Source: Actinomycetota bacterium (GTDB lineage: Bacteria > Actinomycetota > Geothermincolia > Fen-727 > Anoxymicrobiaceae). Taken from it: a stretch of 64,000 nt of DNA. The stretch spans positions 1-64,000 of the forward strand of contig JAHJCO010000046.1 of assembly GCA_018831265.1 (NCBI GenBank), given 5' to 3'. Below the pieces are notes generated by a model that worked only from the letters and a program-made list of their open reading frames with translations, had not been told where the DNA came from and did not search any database. The stretch's first letter is position 1, and every line of letters begins with the position of its first letter. Positions 24,971 to 34,107 of this stretch are shown here, piece after piece. The position numbers were made by a program, and so were the translations under genes.

Positions 24971-25381
24971 TCAGCTTCGCGGTTCTGGAATACGGTCGAG
25001 GATCGCTTCGAGGACCTCAGCCGCCAGGTCGACCGCTTCGCGGGCCTCGTCGATATCGGGCTCCTCCGCGTCGCCCGGGTAGCGAAACCTCCACGAATAC
25101 TCGGTCAGGTACGCGGCCTTCCTCAAGAGCGGTTCGAGATCCGGTTCGAGACGCGCGCTCTGCTCGCCCAGCTCGACCAGGTTGTGCGTCTTGCGGAATG
25201 GAACCTCGTGGCGGCTGAGGAATGCCTTGAGCGATTTCTCTACGACCTGCTGGGCGTGAAAGACCATGTCGCCGGTGATCGGGGGCTGTGCCGTCGCGCC
25301 GTGCTCCGCCGCCCTCAGGTCACCCCGCGCTTTCGACAGCCATTCCCGCGCCTCGGAAGCGCCTGCGTCCTCAGGCGGCAT
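24971..25381 (-). CDS. HEPN-domain protein
   Basis: 136 residues, all helical. FHAQQVVEKSLKAFLSRHEV and RKTHNLVELG are the HEPN core, and YSWRFRYPGD closes it. HEPN proteins paired with MNT enzymes form toxin-antitoxin systems in which HEPN is the RNase and the nucleotidyltransferase modifies it, or the reverse. Its start overlaps the end of the MNT gene by 11 bases, so they are coupled. Confidence 0.86.
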   Translation of the reverse strand: MPPEDAGASEAREWLSKARGDLRAAEHGATAQPPITGDMVFHAQQVVEKSLKAFLSRHEVPFRKTHNLVELGEQSARLEPDLEPLLRKAAYLTEYSWRFRYPGDAEEPDIDEAREAVDLAAEVLEAILDRIPEPRS

Positions 25382-25883
25382 AGAGGAGCCTCCCCTCCCT
25401 GAGGACGGTCGCCGCGAGCGATGCCCTCGAATCCGCCCTGCTCTCGAAGTAACCCCGCGTCCAGACGAGGACGTCGGCGGCTACGCCGGTTCCCCAGAGC
25501 TTCTCGTAAGCCATCCTGCTACGGCGGCGCTCGTCGGGCGCGTCGTCCGGCACTATCAGCATGATGTCGTAGTCGCTGTCACGCCCCGCTTCGCCCCGGG
25601 CTCTCGACCCGAAGAGGTAAACGCGCTCGGGGTGGTAAGCCTCGACGAGCCTCGCCACCGCCTCGTCGAGCGCCCGGTCTCCCGTCGCCCGTGGAGCATG
25701 GCCGGTCTGACAGGCGGCGACCCCCTTCTCGAGGAAAGCCCGGACGGCTTCGGGTGTCACCCTGATGAGCCGGCCCGCGTGGAAGCCCTCGAGCTTGCCG
25801 GTTCGCACCCACTGCCTGACGGCGGCGGGGGTCACGGAGAGCATCTCCGCAACCTCGTTGGGGCTCATGTAGTCTCTGCTCAT
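25371..25883 (-). CDS. MNT nucleotidyltransferase with N-terminal MerR/excisionase-type HTH
   Basis: 170 residues. Residues 1-55 are an excisionase/MerR-like winged helix (MSPNEVAEMLSVTPAAVRQW .. GRLIRVTPEAV). The rest is a minimal nucleotidyltransferase with LFGSRARGEAGRDSDYDIML (GS and D-x-D). The DNA-binding domain implies autoregulation. ATG 25883 has GGAGG nine bases upstream. It pairs with the HEPN gene just downstream. Confidence 0.85.
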   Translation of the reverse strand: MSRDYMSPNEVAEMLSVTPAAVRQWVRTGKLEGFHAGRLIRVTPEAVRAFLEKGVAACQTGHAPRATGDRALDEAVARLVEAYHPERVYLFGSRARGEAGRDSDYDIMLIVPDDAPDERRRSRMAYEKLWGTGVAADVLVWTRGYFESRADSRASLAATVLREGRLLYAA

Positions 25884-26064
25884 CGTGTTACAGCCTCCGG
25901 GCCCAAGGATATCACTAATGTTATCCAACGTAAATTATATATGTTTATGTATGTCTGTGTAACGCGGACGTAGCATGGTGTCGCCGTCCATCAACCCGTG
26001 GACGGTGGAGTCACCTGGCAAGAGACTTGGCGAGAGTCGTCTCCGTGATGCGTTGGCGACACAA

Positions 26065-26224
26065 CGCAGATTTGAATAACAACAATACTATATCGTTAAC
26101 AATACTGTTAATTAATATGCATAAACCACAGCACATCCGCGGGAAGCAGGTCCAGACTGTTGCTCAAGAACATTACATTTCATTATTGAATAATATTGTT
26201 AGCTATTGCGATTCAAACCTGCGG
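26065..26224. repeat. RAYT-associated element, copy 4
   Basis: CGCAGATTTGAAT (26065-26077) and ATTCAAACCTGCG (26212-26224) pair at 12 of 13 positions; the core is 146 bp. The left inner part TTGAATAACA and the right GCTATTGCGATTCAA fit the family. Its right end overlaps the 3' end of the next minus-strand gene, whose last residues (GLNRNS) and stop it supplies. The interior is AT-rich with small inverted repeats. With 25884-26064 it fills a 315-base gap. Confidence 0.72.
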
Positions 26225-26690
26225 GATCAGTCACTTCTTCAACGTACCTTCGACCCCGTCTCGCATTGATCAGGGAGGCGAGACCGTCGGGATCGGGCAC
26301 CGAGAAACCCAGGACGTCGCTCCCGGCGCTGCCGTGGTAGCGCACGGTCAGCAACGCCCGTGAGGCTCGGCCGGCTTTTGGTGTCATCCCCGCCTCGTCG
26401 ACGAAGAAGAACGGCACGTGGAGCCGCCTCCGGGGGATGAACGTATGAAAGAAGAGGCTCCCGGGGGTTATCACCAGGATACCCCTGCCCTTGAAGCGAA
26501 GCCTGCCCCGGCGGTCCAGCCTGTAGATGCCGGTTACCCGGAGCTCATCCACCCGCCCCTCGGTTACAGCTTCGGCGAGGGCGGAGGCGATCGTCGACCG
26601 CTTCCGGTTGAGGCAGGCGACGACCGTGAATGCGAGCCCGAGGGCGACCGCCGTCGATGCTGCGATCGCTGCGAGCCGGACAGTGGACAT
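26199..26690 (-). CDS. membrane-anchored PH/GRAM-like protein
   Basis: 163 residues. One N-terminal membrane helix (residues 5-26), then a basic linker, then a beta-rich domain (GILVITPGSLFFHTFIPRRR.. LLTVRYHGSAGSDVLGFSV) that looks like a PH/GRAM-type module. No catalytic motif is visible. The C-terminal DPAGLNRNS comes from repeat element copy 4, so the natural end may have been altered. The function is unknown. Confidence 0.6.
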   Translation of the reverse strand: MSTVRLAAIAASTAVALGLAFTVVACLNRKRSTIASALAEAVTEGRVDELRVTGIYRLDRRGRLRFKGRGILVITPGSLFFHTFIPRRRLHVPFFFVDEAGMTPKAGRASRALLTVRYHGSAGSDVLGFSVPDPDGLASLINARRGRRYVEEVTDPAGLNRNS

Positions 26691-26738
26691 CCGTGACTTT
26701 CCCTTGGTCGATCAGGGATCGGGGCCCCGCCGGAAGCG

Positions 26739-29700
26739 CTATTCGAAGTCCGAGAAACCCCCGATGGTGTCGGTGCCCGCGCCCCGGTCGTTCCAGTACA
26801 TCGAGCGCTCGACGAGTATTCCCCGTCCCTGGGTAAGGCAGGTGACCTCGACCGAGGCCCTTCCGGAGCCCACGAAGTCGGCCATGTTGAAGGTCCTCCG
26901 CGACTGCGCGGGCACCGTGGTGATGAAGCTCGACGCGCCGGCGCCGTCGGCCAGCAGGTACATCAACTGGACCTGCACCGCCTCGTCGTTGGGATTCTGG
27001 ACCAGCGTCCAGGTCTCCCGGCCCGCCGACGTCTGACCGTCGGGCAGGCAGAATGACGGGTACGGAGACGAGAGTCCGATCGAGTCGTGGCAGGCCTCCC
27101 CCAGCGGGGTGCCCGCTCCCCAGTACATCGAGCGCTCGGCGATAATGGGCACGTCCGCCTGGACCATGGTGGAGAGGTCCGTGTTCGACACCTCCGGTAT
27201 GTCGTTCAGCTTGACGGTCCGCCGCGAGTTCGCGGGCATGGTGAACGGGTCCTGTACGACGGTCTCACCGGGGGTCATGAAGGTAAGGGTAACGTCCGCC
27301 TCTGTGTCGTTGGGGTTCTGGACGAGCACGAAGGTACTGAACCCCCACGCGGTCGATCCCTCAGCCAGGAAGACCGCGTCGGACGGGGCGACGGCGCCGA
27401 TCGAGCAGTGCCCCTCCCTGCGCTCGTTCCTGTACATGGAGCGCTCCGCGATCACCGGCAGATCCGAGATCACCCTGGTCGAGGCATCGGCGGTCCCGAT
27501 ATCGTCGCTCATCGAGTAGGTGGCCCTGGAATGGGCTTCCACCGTGCGGGTTATGTCCACCGGCCCTCCACCCTCGGGCATGTAGGTGAGAGTCACGATC
27601 GCGGGCGTGTCGTTCTGGTTCTGGACGAGCGTCCACGTCTCGAACCCCCAGGCCGACGAGCCCTCCGGCAGGTACCAGGAGGTTTCCGGGGAGGTAACCC
27701 CGATCGAGTTGTGGCCCTCGGGCGAAGGCGCCCCCGGCCCGGTCCAGCTCATGGTCCGGTCCACGGCGATGGTCTCTCCCTGGACGCACCGGACCATGGT
27801 CGAGAAGTCCGCCGCCCCCACCACGGGAGTCGGATCGATCGTGACCTGGCTGTCGGCGGGAAGACCGACCTGCTGTTCGGCCGTTGTGCCGTCGGCGAGC
27901 ATGTAGGTGATATCCACGTTGAGGTCGTTGGTGGTCGGGTTCTCGATCGATACGTAGGTGGAGAACCCGTGGGCTGTCGAGCCCTCGGCCAGGTACCAGG
28001 TCGGGCTCAGCTCGGACTTGAAGCCCACCATCACGTCGTGGTTGGTGGTGACGTCCGCGACCACGTAGGGGCTGGTTATCTTCTTGAACTCGCCGTTGTC
28101 CAGTATGTAGGCGATGTCGTAACCGGGGTCTGTCTCGATGTCGATTGCGGCCGTCGAGCCGTACAGGTTCTTCTGGGTGGCCGGGCTGACCGAGCCCCCA
28201 GCGTCCACCGCGGCGGCGTCCACCTCGAACTCGCGCATGGCGAACGTCACCACCACGTTGTGGTTCCCCTCTACGTCCTCGATGACGTAGGGATCGCTCA
28301 CCGGCATCGGCAGTCCGTTGTCCAGGATGGCTGATGCGTAGTAGCCTTCGTCGGGAACGAAATCCACGACGGCGGCGTCACCGTAGTGCACCGTCTGCGC
28401 GGGCGGCGCGACCGTTCCGTGCCCCCCCGCCACCGCGGCCGTCACGTTGAACTGGTCGATGTCGAACGTCACCACGACCTCGTGGTCCTCCTGAACGCCG
28501 GTTATCACGTACGGGTTCGAGATGGGCTCTACCAGCTGCCCGTTGTCGGTGATCGTCTCGATATGCCTGCCCGCGTCGGGCGAGATGTCGACGGCCGCGG
28601 CGCCCCCGTAGAGGACCGACTGGGTGGGCGGGGTCACCGTTCCCCCATCGCCCTCCACCGCCGCGTCGATGTCGTAGGAGTCCTGCGCGAAGCCGACCAC
28701 GACGTTGTGGTCGGCCGAGACCCCCTCGATGACGTAGGGGTCCGCCACGGGTCTGGGCGCGCCGTTGTCCACGATGGAAGCGGCATGGTACCCGGCGTTG
28801 GGGGTGATGTCGATGCGCGCGTCCCCGTCGTATACCACCTTCTGGGTGAGCGGGTCGACGGTACCGTTGGGGTCACCGGCGATGGCGTTGACGTCGTAGA
28901 TGTCCGTGTTTATGAAGACCAGCACCTCGTGGTCCTCGCGCACGTTCGTTATCGCGTAGCTCGGGCCGACGGCCTGGGGCACACCGTTGTCGAAGATGGC
29001 CGCGACATGGCTGCCCGGGTCGGTGTTGATGGTAATCGAAGCCGTCCCGCCGTTAAGCACCGTCTGGCTCGCCGGTTCCACCGAGCCGTCGCCGATGCAG
29101 AACGCGTCCACGTCGTACTCGTCCGCCTCGAACGCGGCCACCACAGAGTGGTCCAGGTTCACCGGGTCGATGACGTACGGGCTGACCAACGCCTGAGGCA
29201 CCCCGTTGTCCAGCACCGAGACGATGTGGTAGCCGGGGTCCGGGTTGATGGCGATCGACGCCGAACCGCCGGCCGCTATCAGCTGGTACTCGGGGACTAC
29301 CGAGCCGTTGTGGCCGGCCACGGTCGCCGCGACCATGTAATCGGTGGAGGCGAACGTCACCACCACGGTGTGGTCTTCGGTCACGTTGTTGATGACGTAC
29401 GGGTTCGGCAGCGGGGTCGGCACCGGCACGCCGTTGTCGGTGATCGTCGCCGTGTGGAAACCCCCGTCGGGGTTGATGGCGATCGACGCCGTGCCGCCGT
29501 GGAGGACGGGCTGCGTCGGAGGATCTACGGTTCCGTTCCCCCCCGAGACCAGCGCGTCCACCGTGTACTGGTTCAGGGCGAACGTAACGACCACCGTGTG
29601 ATCGGCCGTTATGTTCCCGATGAAGTAGGGGTCCAGCGTGGGCGCAGGGCTGCCGTTGTCGGTGATCGACGCTATGTGGTACCCGGGATCGGCGGTGATG

Positions 29701-30806
29701 TCGATCTGAGCCGTATCGCCGTATGCGACCGTCTGCGAAGCGGGGTTCACCGTCCCGTTACCACCCGCGACCGAGGCATCCACATCGAAGGTGTCCACGG
29801 CGAAGTCGACCTCGACCTGGTGACCCTCCCTGACGTTGTTGATCACGTAAGGGTTGGAGACCGCCTCGAGCTCGCCGTTGTCGGAGATCGTAGCGATGTG
29901 GTATCCGGCGTCCGGGTAGATGTCGATCGCCGCGGTTGCGTCGTATCCCACCGACTGCGTCTCCGGGTCCACCGTCCCGTGACCGCCTGAAACGGAGGCG
30001 TCCACCGTGAACTGCGACGCCGAGAACGTCACCACCACGTCGTGGTCCGCGGAGACGTTCTTGATCCTGTACGGGTCGGTGACGGGCGCCGGCTGGCCGT
30101 TGTCTGTGATGGATGCGATCCCGTACCCGGCATCGGGGGTGATATCGATGGTGGCGGTGCCCCCGTAGGCGACTGACTGCGTCGGGGGGTTCACCGTCCC
30201 GTGCCCCCCCTGGACGGACGCGTCCACGGTGTACCGTTCGATGGCGAAGGTGACGGATACGTTGTGGTCGTCGGTGACGTTCTGTATCACGTACGGGTCG
30301 GATATCGGCATGGACTGGCCGTTGTCGATGATGGTGTCTGTCGAGTAACCGGGGTCGGGCTGTATGTCGATGGAGGCGTTGTCACCGACGTGCACCTCCT
30401 GGCTCGTCGGGCTCACCGAGCCGTGGCCCCCCGGGACGGAAGCGTTCACGTCGTAGGTGTGCCTGTAGAAGTAGAACTGGACGTAGTGCTCGGCGGTTAC
30501 GCGCTTGATCTGGTACGGGCTGGATACCGGCACCGGGTTGTTGTTGTCGATTATCGCCCCCAGGAAGTAGCCCTCGGCGGCCTCGCAGTATATCGTGGCA
30601 GTCCCGTACCGCCATACCTTCTGGTGGCTGGGCACGACCAGTCCCTGGCCATGGGATACGGCCCCGTAGACGTCGAAGCGGAAGAACCCCGCCGCCTCGG
30701 CGTGCCCCTGGAATACCGGCATCACGAGAGAAAGGAGAAGAAAGCAGAGCAGCAGCGAGACCAGCAGTCCACTCTTGCGCCAGGAAACGATACGATCGCT
30801 ACTCAA
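26739..30806 (-). CDS. giant secreted protein, 12 InlB-type B repeats and 4 LAEGSTA modules
   Basis: 1355 residues. A signal peptide (LLVSLLLCFLLLSLVMPVF, cleavage after AEA) shows export. Twelve tandem repeats of about 74 residues follow (pattern GGHGTV, YGGTA, IDI, DAGY, DNG, PYVI, DHxVVVTFA), matching the divergent InlB B-repeat/Flg_new type. The C-terminal 400 residues hold four copies of a module with WYLAEGSTAWGF and ERSMYW, a relative of the YFAEGTTR module in the other two surface proteins. TTG 30806 with GGGAGGTG upstream. There is no LPxTG anchor. It is likely an adhesin or surface-layer filament. It is divergent from the next surface gene. Confidence 0.85.
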   Translation of the reverse strand: MSSDRIVSWRKSGLLVSLLLCFLLLSLVMPVFQGHAEAAGFFRFDVYGAVSHGQGLVVPSHQKVWRYGTATIYCEAAEGYFLGAIIDNNNPVPVSSPYQIKRVTAEHYVQFYFYRHTYDVNASVPGGHGSVSPTSQEVHVGDNASIDIQPDPGYSTDTIIDNGQSMPISDPYVIQNVTDDHNVSVTFAIERYTVDASVQGGHGTVNPPTQSVAYGGTATIDITPDAGYGIASITDNGQPAPVTDPYRIKNVSADHDVVVTFSASQFTVDASVSGGHGTVDPETQSVGYDATAAIDIYPDAGYHIATISDNGELEAVSNPYVINNVREGHQVEVDFAVDTFDVDASVAGGNGTVNPASQTVAYGDTAQIDITADPGYHIASITDNGSPAPTLDPYFIGNITADHTVVVTFALNQYTVDALVSGGNGTVDPPTQPVLHGGTASIAINPDGGFHTATITDNGVPVPTPLPNPYVINNVTEDHTVVVTFASTDYMVAATVAGHNGSVVPEYQLIAAGGSASIAINPDPGYHIVSVLDNGVPQALVSPYVIDPVNLDHSVVAAFEADEYDVDAFCIGDGSVEPASQTVLNGGTASITINTDPGSHVAAIFDNGVPQAVGPSYAITNVREDHEVLVFINTDIYDVNAIAGDPNGTVDPLTQKVVYDGDARIDITPNAGYHAASIVDNGAPRPVADPYVIEGVSADHNVVVGFAQDSYDIDAAVEGDGGTVTPPTQSVLYGGAAAVDISPDAGRHIETITDNGQLVEPISNPYVITGVQEDHEVVVTFDIDQFNVTAAVAGGHGTVAPPAQTVHYGDAAVVDFVPDEGYYASAILDNGLPMPVSDPYVIEDVEGNHNVVVTFAMREFEVDAAAVDAGGSVSPATQKNLYGSTAAIDIETDPGYDIAYILDNGEFKKITSPYVVADVTTNHDVMVGFKSELSPTWYLAEGSTAHGFSTYVSIENPTTNDLNVDITYMLADGTTAEQQVGLPADSQVTIDPTPVVGAADFSTMVRCVQGETIAVDRTMSWTGPGAPSPEGHNSIGVTSPETSWYLPEGSSAWGFETWTLVQNQNDTPAIVTLTYMPEGGGPVDITRTVEAHSRATYSMSDDIGTADASTRVISDLPVIAERSMYRNERREGHCSIGAVAPSDAVFLAEGSTAWGFSTFVLVQNPNDTEADVTLTFMTPGETVVQDPFTMPANSRRTVKLNDIPEVSNTDLSTMVQADVPIIAERSMYWGAGTPLGEACHDSIGLSSPYPSFCLPDGQTSAGRETWTLVQNPNDEAVQVQLMYLLADGAGASSFITTVPAQSRRTFNMADFVGSGRASVEVTCLTQGRGILVERSMYWNDRGAGTDTIGGFSDFE

Positions 30807-30909
30807 TTACGCACACCTCCCGTGTAACCGTTCTGAACTTCGCGGGGCATGACTTCGCAGGTTGATAGACCGGATGGCACATCAGACCCTGGCCATGCCT
30901 GTGATGATA

Positions 30910-30930
30910 ATAACCGGAAACCGGTTATTC
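30910..30930. promoter_or_regulatory. inverted repeat between the divergent surface-protein genes
   Basis: AATAACCGG, a 3-base AAA spacer, then CCGGTTATT: a perfect 9+3+9 inverted repeat. A second hairpin CTCGTA-GTTGG-TACGAG lies at 30935-30951, followed shortly by TTTTT at 30962-30966. Both lie in the 358-base divergent region (30807-31164) and could be an operator plus an attenuator, or two terminators. I saw no known riboswitch here. Confidence 0.4.
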
Positions 30931-31164
30931 GCGCTCGTAGTTGGTACGAGGTACGAGGGCTTTTTCGGCCATCCGGCGGCCCTGAACTCTTCGGGTCACC
31001 GGCCGGACAGCGGGCCCTGAGGCCACCCCCTTCATTGGACCTGTAGCGCATATGCGATATCCTCAGGGTCAGGCGCATGGCCGTTGCGGGCAGGTTGGAA
31101 CGTCGCTCGAGCCGTCGCATCGCGAATCCAGGTCGCCCCGCGGCGGGCGGACGGGGAAGGACGG

Positions 31165-33651
31165 TTGAACTTGAAGTACCCTCCCGGCACGAAGACCGCA
31201 CCCTCGATCCGGTTCGTCCTCGTAAGCTTGCTGCTGGCGATACTGCTGTCCGTCGGCGCGGCGGTCGCAGTGCCTCCCCGGGACGCGCGCGCGGCCAACT
31301 CCGACTGGGAGCAGGTCGCAAAGGACGGGCTCGGCAACGGCACAGAGATGATCGCACCATCGGTCATCTTCGGCGGTGAGTTGTTTTTTATCACCGGTTC
31401 CCCGGGCGGCTCCGGGGACCCCGTGCCGCCCGCGCCGGTCCTGGCCTACGACGGCTATAGCTTCAGAACGGCCGCCGCCGCCGGTTTCGGGGACCAGGAG
31501 AACGCCACCATCTTCCCCACGATCGTCTTCAACGGCGAGCTGTACGCAGGCACCCAGAAGCGCACCACGGCGGGACAGCCCGGCCAGCTCTGGAAGTCGC
31601 CGGACGGCAACAACTGGACCAGGCTGGGACAGGCGACGTTCACCGACGCCGACGATTTCGGCGTGCAGCCCATGGGCGTCCAGGACGGGATGCTCCTTGT
31701 GGGCTCCTACAACGAGGTCGACGGCTGCCGGGTATGGGCGTACGACGGCTCGGTCTTCACGCGGGCCAACACGGACGGGTTCGGCCTGGATATGAAGGAG
31801 CTCTCCGCCGGTAACGGCACCTTCCAGGGAAAGGTCTACACGGTCGCCTACGACACGAACGGGCCGGTGCCGTTCCGCCCGCTGGTCTGGAGCGGCGGGA
31901 AGACCTGGGCCGCCACGGCGCCCCCCGGGTTCGGCGACCCCGGCAACGCACTATGCTTCATGCTGGCGAGTGACGGCCGGCAACTGTGCGCGGGGGTCGG
32001 CAACCTCGCGGGATGCCAGGTGTGGTCGTTCGACGGCTCGGCCTGGTCGCAGGTGGGCGAGGACGGATTCGGCGATCCCACGAATAACATAGGGGCGCTG
32101 GCCCTCCCCTGGTACGGTGACGTATACGTATCCACGTTCAGCCTTGGAGCGGAAGGCCCGCAGGGGCCCGCGCGGGTGTACTTCCCGAACCCGGACGGGA
32201 CGTACCAGGGCTTCGCGTCAAACGGGTTCGGCGACACGACCAACCAGATGATAATCCTGAGCGGGTACTTCAAGGGCTCGTTCTACGCGGGCACTCTCAA
32301 TTACACGAAGGGTTTCCAGCTCTGGCGCACTCCCGTGCCACCGTTTCACACCTACTACTTCGCCGAGGGCACCACCAGGAACAATCCCATCGACGGCGCG
32401 TTCCAGGAGTGGCTCTGCGTACAGAACCCGGGGGACGCCGAGGTCACCGCGGACGTGACCTACCTGATGGGCGACGGGACCTCGCTCGAGCGAAGCTATC
32501 CCGTGCCCGCCCTCTCCCGCCTGACGGTGGACGTGAACACCGACGTGGGGCCGGACAGGGACGTCTCGGTCGTAGTCGAGGGCAGCGGGCCCATAGTGGT
32601 CGAGAGGCCCATGTACTTCAACTACCACAACCAGTGGACCGGCGGCCACGACATCACCGGGGTCCCGTTCCCGGAGAAGACGTGGTACTTCGCGGAGGGC
32701 ACGACGAGGAACAATCCCATCGACGGGGCGTTCGAGGAATGGGTGTGCGTGATGAACCCCAACGCGGACGAGGCCCGGGTCACGTTCGACTACATGCTGG
32801 GCGACGGGTCGAACCTGCAGCGGGTGGTGTCGGTCCCCGGCAACTCGAGGCACACCGAGAGCGTGAACGCGGACGTGGGGCCGCAGATGGACGTCTCGGT
32901 GGCTGTGTCCTCGGACCTGCCCGTGGTGTGCGAGCGGCCCATGTACTTCAACTACCACAACCAGTGGACCGGCGGCCACGACACCTCCGGCGTGAGCGCA
33001 CCGGGCGCCTCCGCTTACTTCGCCGAGGGCTGCACCTACGCCTGGAACGACGAGTGGCTCTGCATCCAGAATCCGGGTGACATCCAGGCTGATATCGAGA
33101 TACGCTACCAGGTCGCCGGGCAGGGCGAGGTGACCCAGGCGGTCACGGTCCCGCCCGCGTCACGCTACACCGTCGACGTCAACGCCGCGGTGGGGGCCGA
33201 CAGGGACGTATCCGCCTCGTTCACCAGCAGTGTCCCCGTGGTGGCAGAGAGGCCCATGTACTTCGACTACCAGTACAAGTGGCGGGGAGGGCACGACGTG
33301 ATGGGGCTCCCGGAAGCGAAGACGCGGTTCTACTTCGCCGAGGGCACCACCCGGCAGAACGCCTCCGACGGCTACTTCGACGAGTGGCTGTGCCTCCAGA
33401 ACCCGGGGGACACCGAGGCCTCGGTTGAGATGGTGTTCATGCTGACCGATGGAACGACCCGGACCGAGGCGGTTACCATACCTGCCCGCGGTCGCCATAC
33501 CGCGAGCGCGAACGCCATCCTGGGTGCGGACGTGGACTCGAGCGTTTTCGTCTCGTCGGACGTTCCGGTGGTCGCGGAGCGCCCGATGTACTTCCTGTAC
33601 CACGGCTCACTGCCGGGCGGCTCGGACACGATGGGCGTGACCTACCCTTGA
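31165..33651 (+). CDS. secreted beta-propeller-like protein with four YFAEGTTR/ERPMYFNY modules
   Basis: 828 residues from TTG 31165 (GGAAGG upstream). Signal peptide: IRFVLVSLLLAILLSVGAAV, cleavage near ARA. Residues 40-390 contain about six repeats marked GFGDxxN and GELYAGT, the look of a six-bladed propeller. Then four roughly 110-residue modules follow, each with YFAEGTTR, EWLCVQNPGD, GDGT and ERPMYFNY. No enzyme motif is visible. It shares the C-terminal module with 7778-11338 and 26739-30806. It was probably an envelope or matrix protein. The stop overlaps the TTG of the next gene. Confidence 0.83.
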   Translation: MNLKYPPGTKTAPSIRFVLVSLLLAILLSVGAAVAVPPRDARAANSDWEQVAKDGLGNGTEMIAPSVIFGGELFFITGSPGGSGDPVPPAPVLAYDGYSFRTAAAAGFGDQENATIFPTIVFNGELYAGTQKRTTAGQPGQLWKSPDGNNWTRLGQATFTDADDFGVQPMGVQDGMLLVGSYNEVDGCRVWAYDGSVFTRANTDGFGLDMKELSAGNGTFQGKVYTVAYDTNGPVPFRPLVWSGGKTWAATAPPGFGDPGNALCFMLASDGRQLCAGVGNLAGCQVWSFDGSAWSQVGEDGFGDPTNNIGALALPWYGDVYVSTFSLGAEGPQGPARVYFPNPDGTYQGFASNGFGDTTNQMIILSGYFKGSFYAGTLNYTKGFQLWRTPVPPFHTYYFAEGTTRNNPIDGAFQEWLCVQNPGDAEVTADVTYLMGDGTSLERSYPVPALSRLTVDVNTDVGPDRDVSVVVEGSGPIVVERPMYFNYHNQWTGGHDITGVPFPEKTWYFAEGTTRNNPIDGAFEEWVCVMNPNADEARVTFDYMLGDGSNLQRVVSVPGNSRHTESVNADVGPQMDVSVAVSSDLPVVCERPMYFNYHNQWTGGHDTSGVSAPGASAYFAEGCTYAWNDEWLCIQNPGDIQADIEIRYQVAGQGEVTQAVTVPPASRYTVDVNAAVGADRDVSASFTSSVPVVAERPMYFDYQYKWRGGHDVMGLPEAKTRFYFAEGTTRQNASDGYFDEWLCLQNPGDTEASVEMVFMLTDGTTRTEAVTIPARGRHTASANAILGADVDSSVFVSSDVPVVAERPMYFLYHGSLPGGSDTMGVTYP

Positions 33652-34028
33652 GCCCCGGCGGAGAAACCCCCCGGGATGCGGTCACGTCGTTCCTGGAGGC
33701 GTGGCAGGCGGCGGACCTGGATCGCTACACGGAGTGCATGACTCCCGATTCGGCGATCCCGGCCCGCATGCGTGAGGCCGCACGCGAGAAGCTCGAAAAC
33801 GCCGGGGCGGAGTTCGAGGGGATCGAGGTGCGGACGGTCGTCGACGAGGAGGACCCGGACCTCGCCACGGTGGAGCTGGTCTCCGGGCAGATCACCCTGA
33901 AAACGAGGAAACCTGCCGGCGTGGAGACCGAGACCTTCGGCGTCGCGGAGATGGCGGAAGGCGAGAGGCCGCTCTTCTACCTCCGCCGGACGTCAGGTCG
34001 CTGGTTCCTGCTCCCCCCCGAGGGCTAG
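33648..34028 (+). CDS. small SnoaL/DUF4878-like protein
   Basis: 126 residues. The pattern EAVxSFLEAWQAADLDRYTECMTPD, an amphipathic helix followed by strands and ending FYLRRTSGRWFLLP, fits the NTF2-like superfamily (SnoaL/DUF4878), here without obvious catalytic residues. TTG 33648 overlaps the TGA of the surface-protein gene (TTGA), so the two are translationally coupled. It has no signal peptide. It may be an accessory protein for secretion or assembly. Confidence 0.65.
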   Translation: MSPGGETPRDAVTSFLEAWQAADLDRYTECMTPDSAIPARMREAAREKLENAGAEFEGIEVRTVVDEEDPDLATVELVSGQITLKTRKPAGVETETFGVAEMAEGERPLFYLRRTSGRWFLLPPEG

Positions 34029-34107
34029 AGGTCAGCCTGCAGTCGTCTCCGGTAAACTGATATTATTTCTTGAACGTATGATGAATTGGTTGTTGCCGGA
34101 GGTATCG

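Noticed and set aside
27087..29990. Long plus-strand frames opposite the InlB-repeat protein
   Set aside because: Repetitive antisense of the repeated gene; Val/Asp/Gly/Arg/His-rich with no start signals.
30849..31084. Cyclic-di-GMP or similar riboswitch before the surface-protein gene
   Set aside because: Hairpins are present, but the conserved core sequences of known classes are missing.
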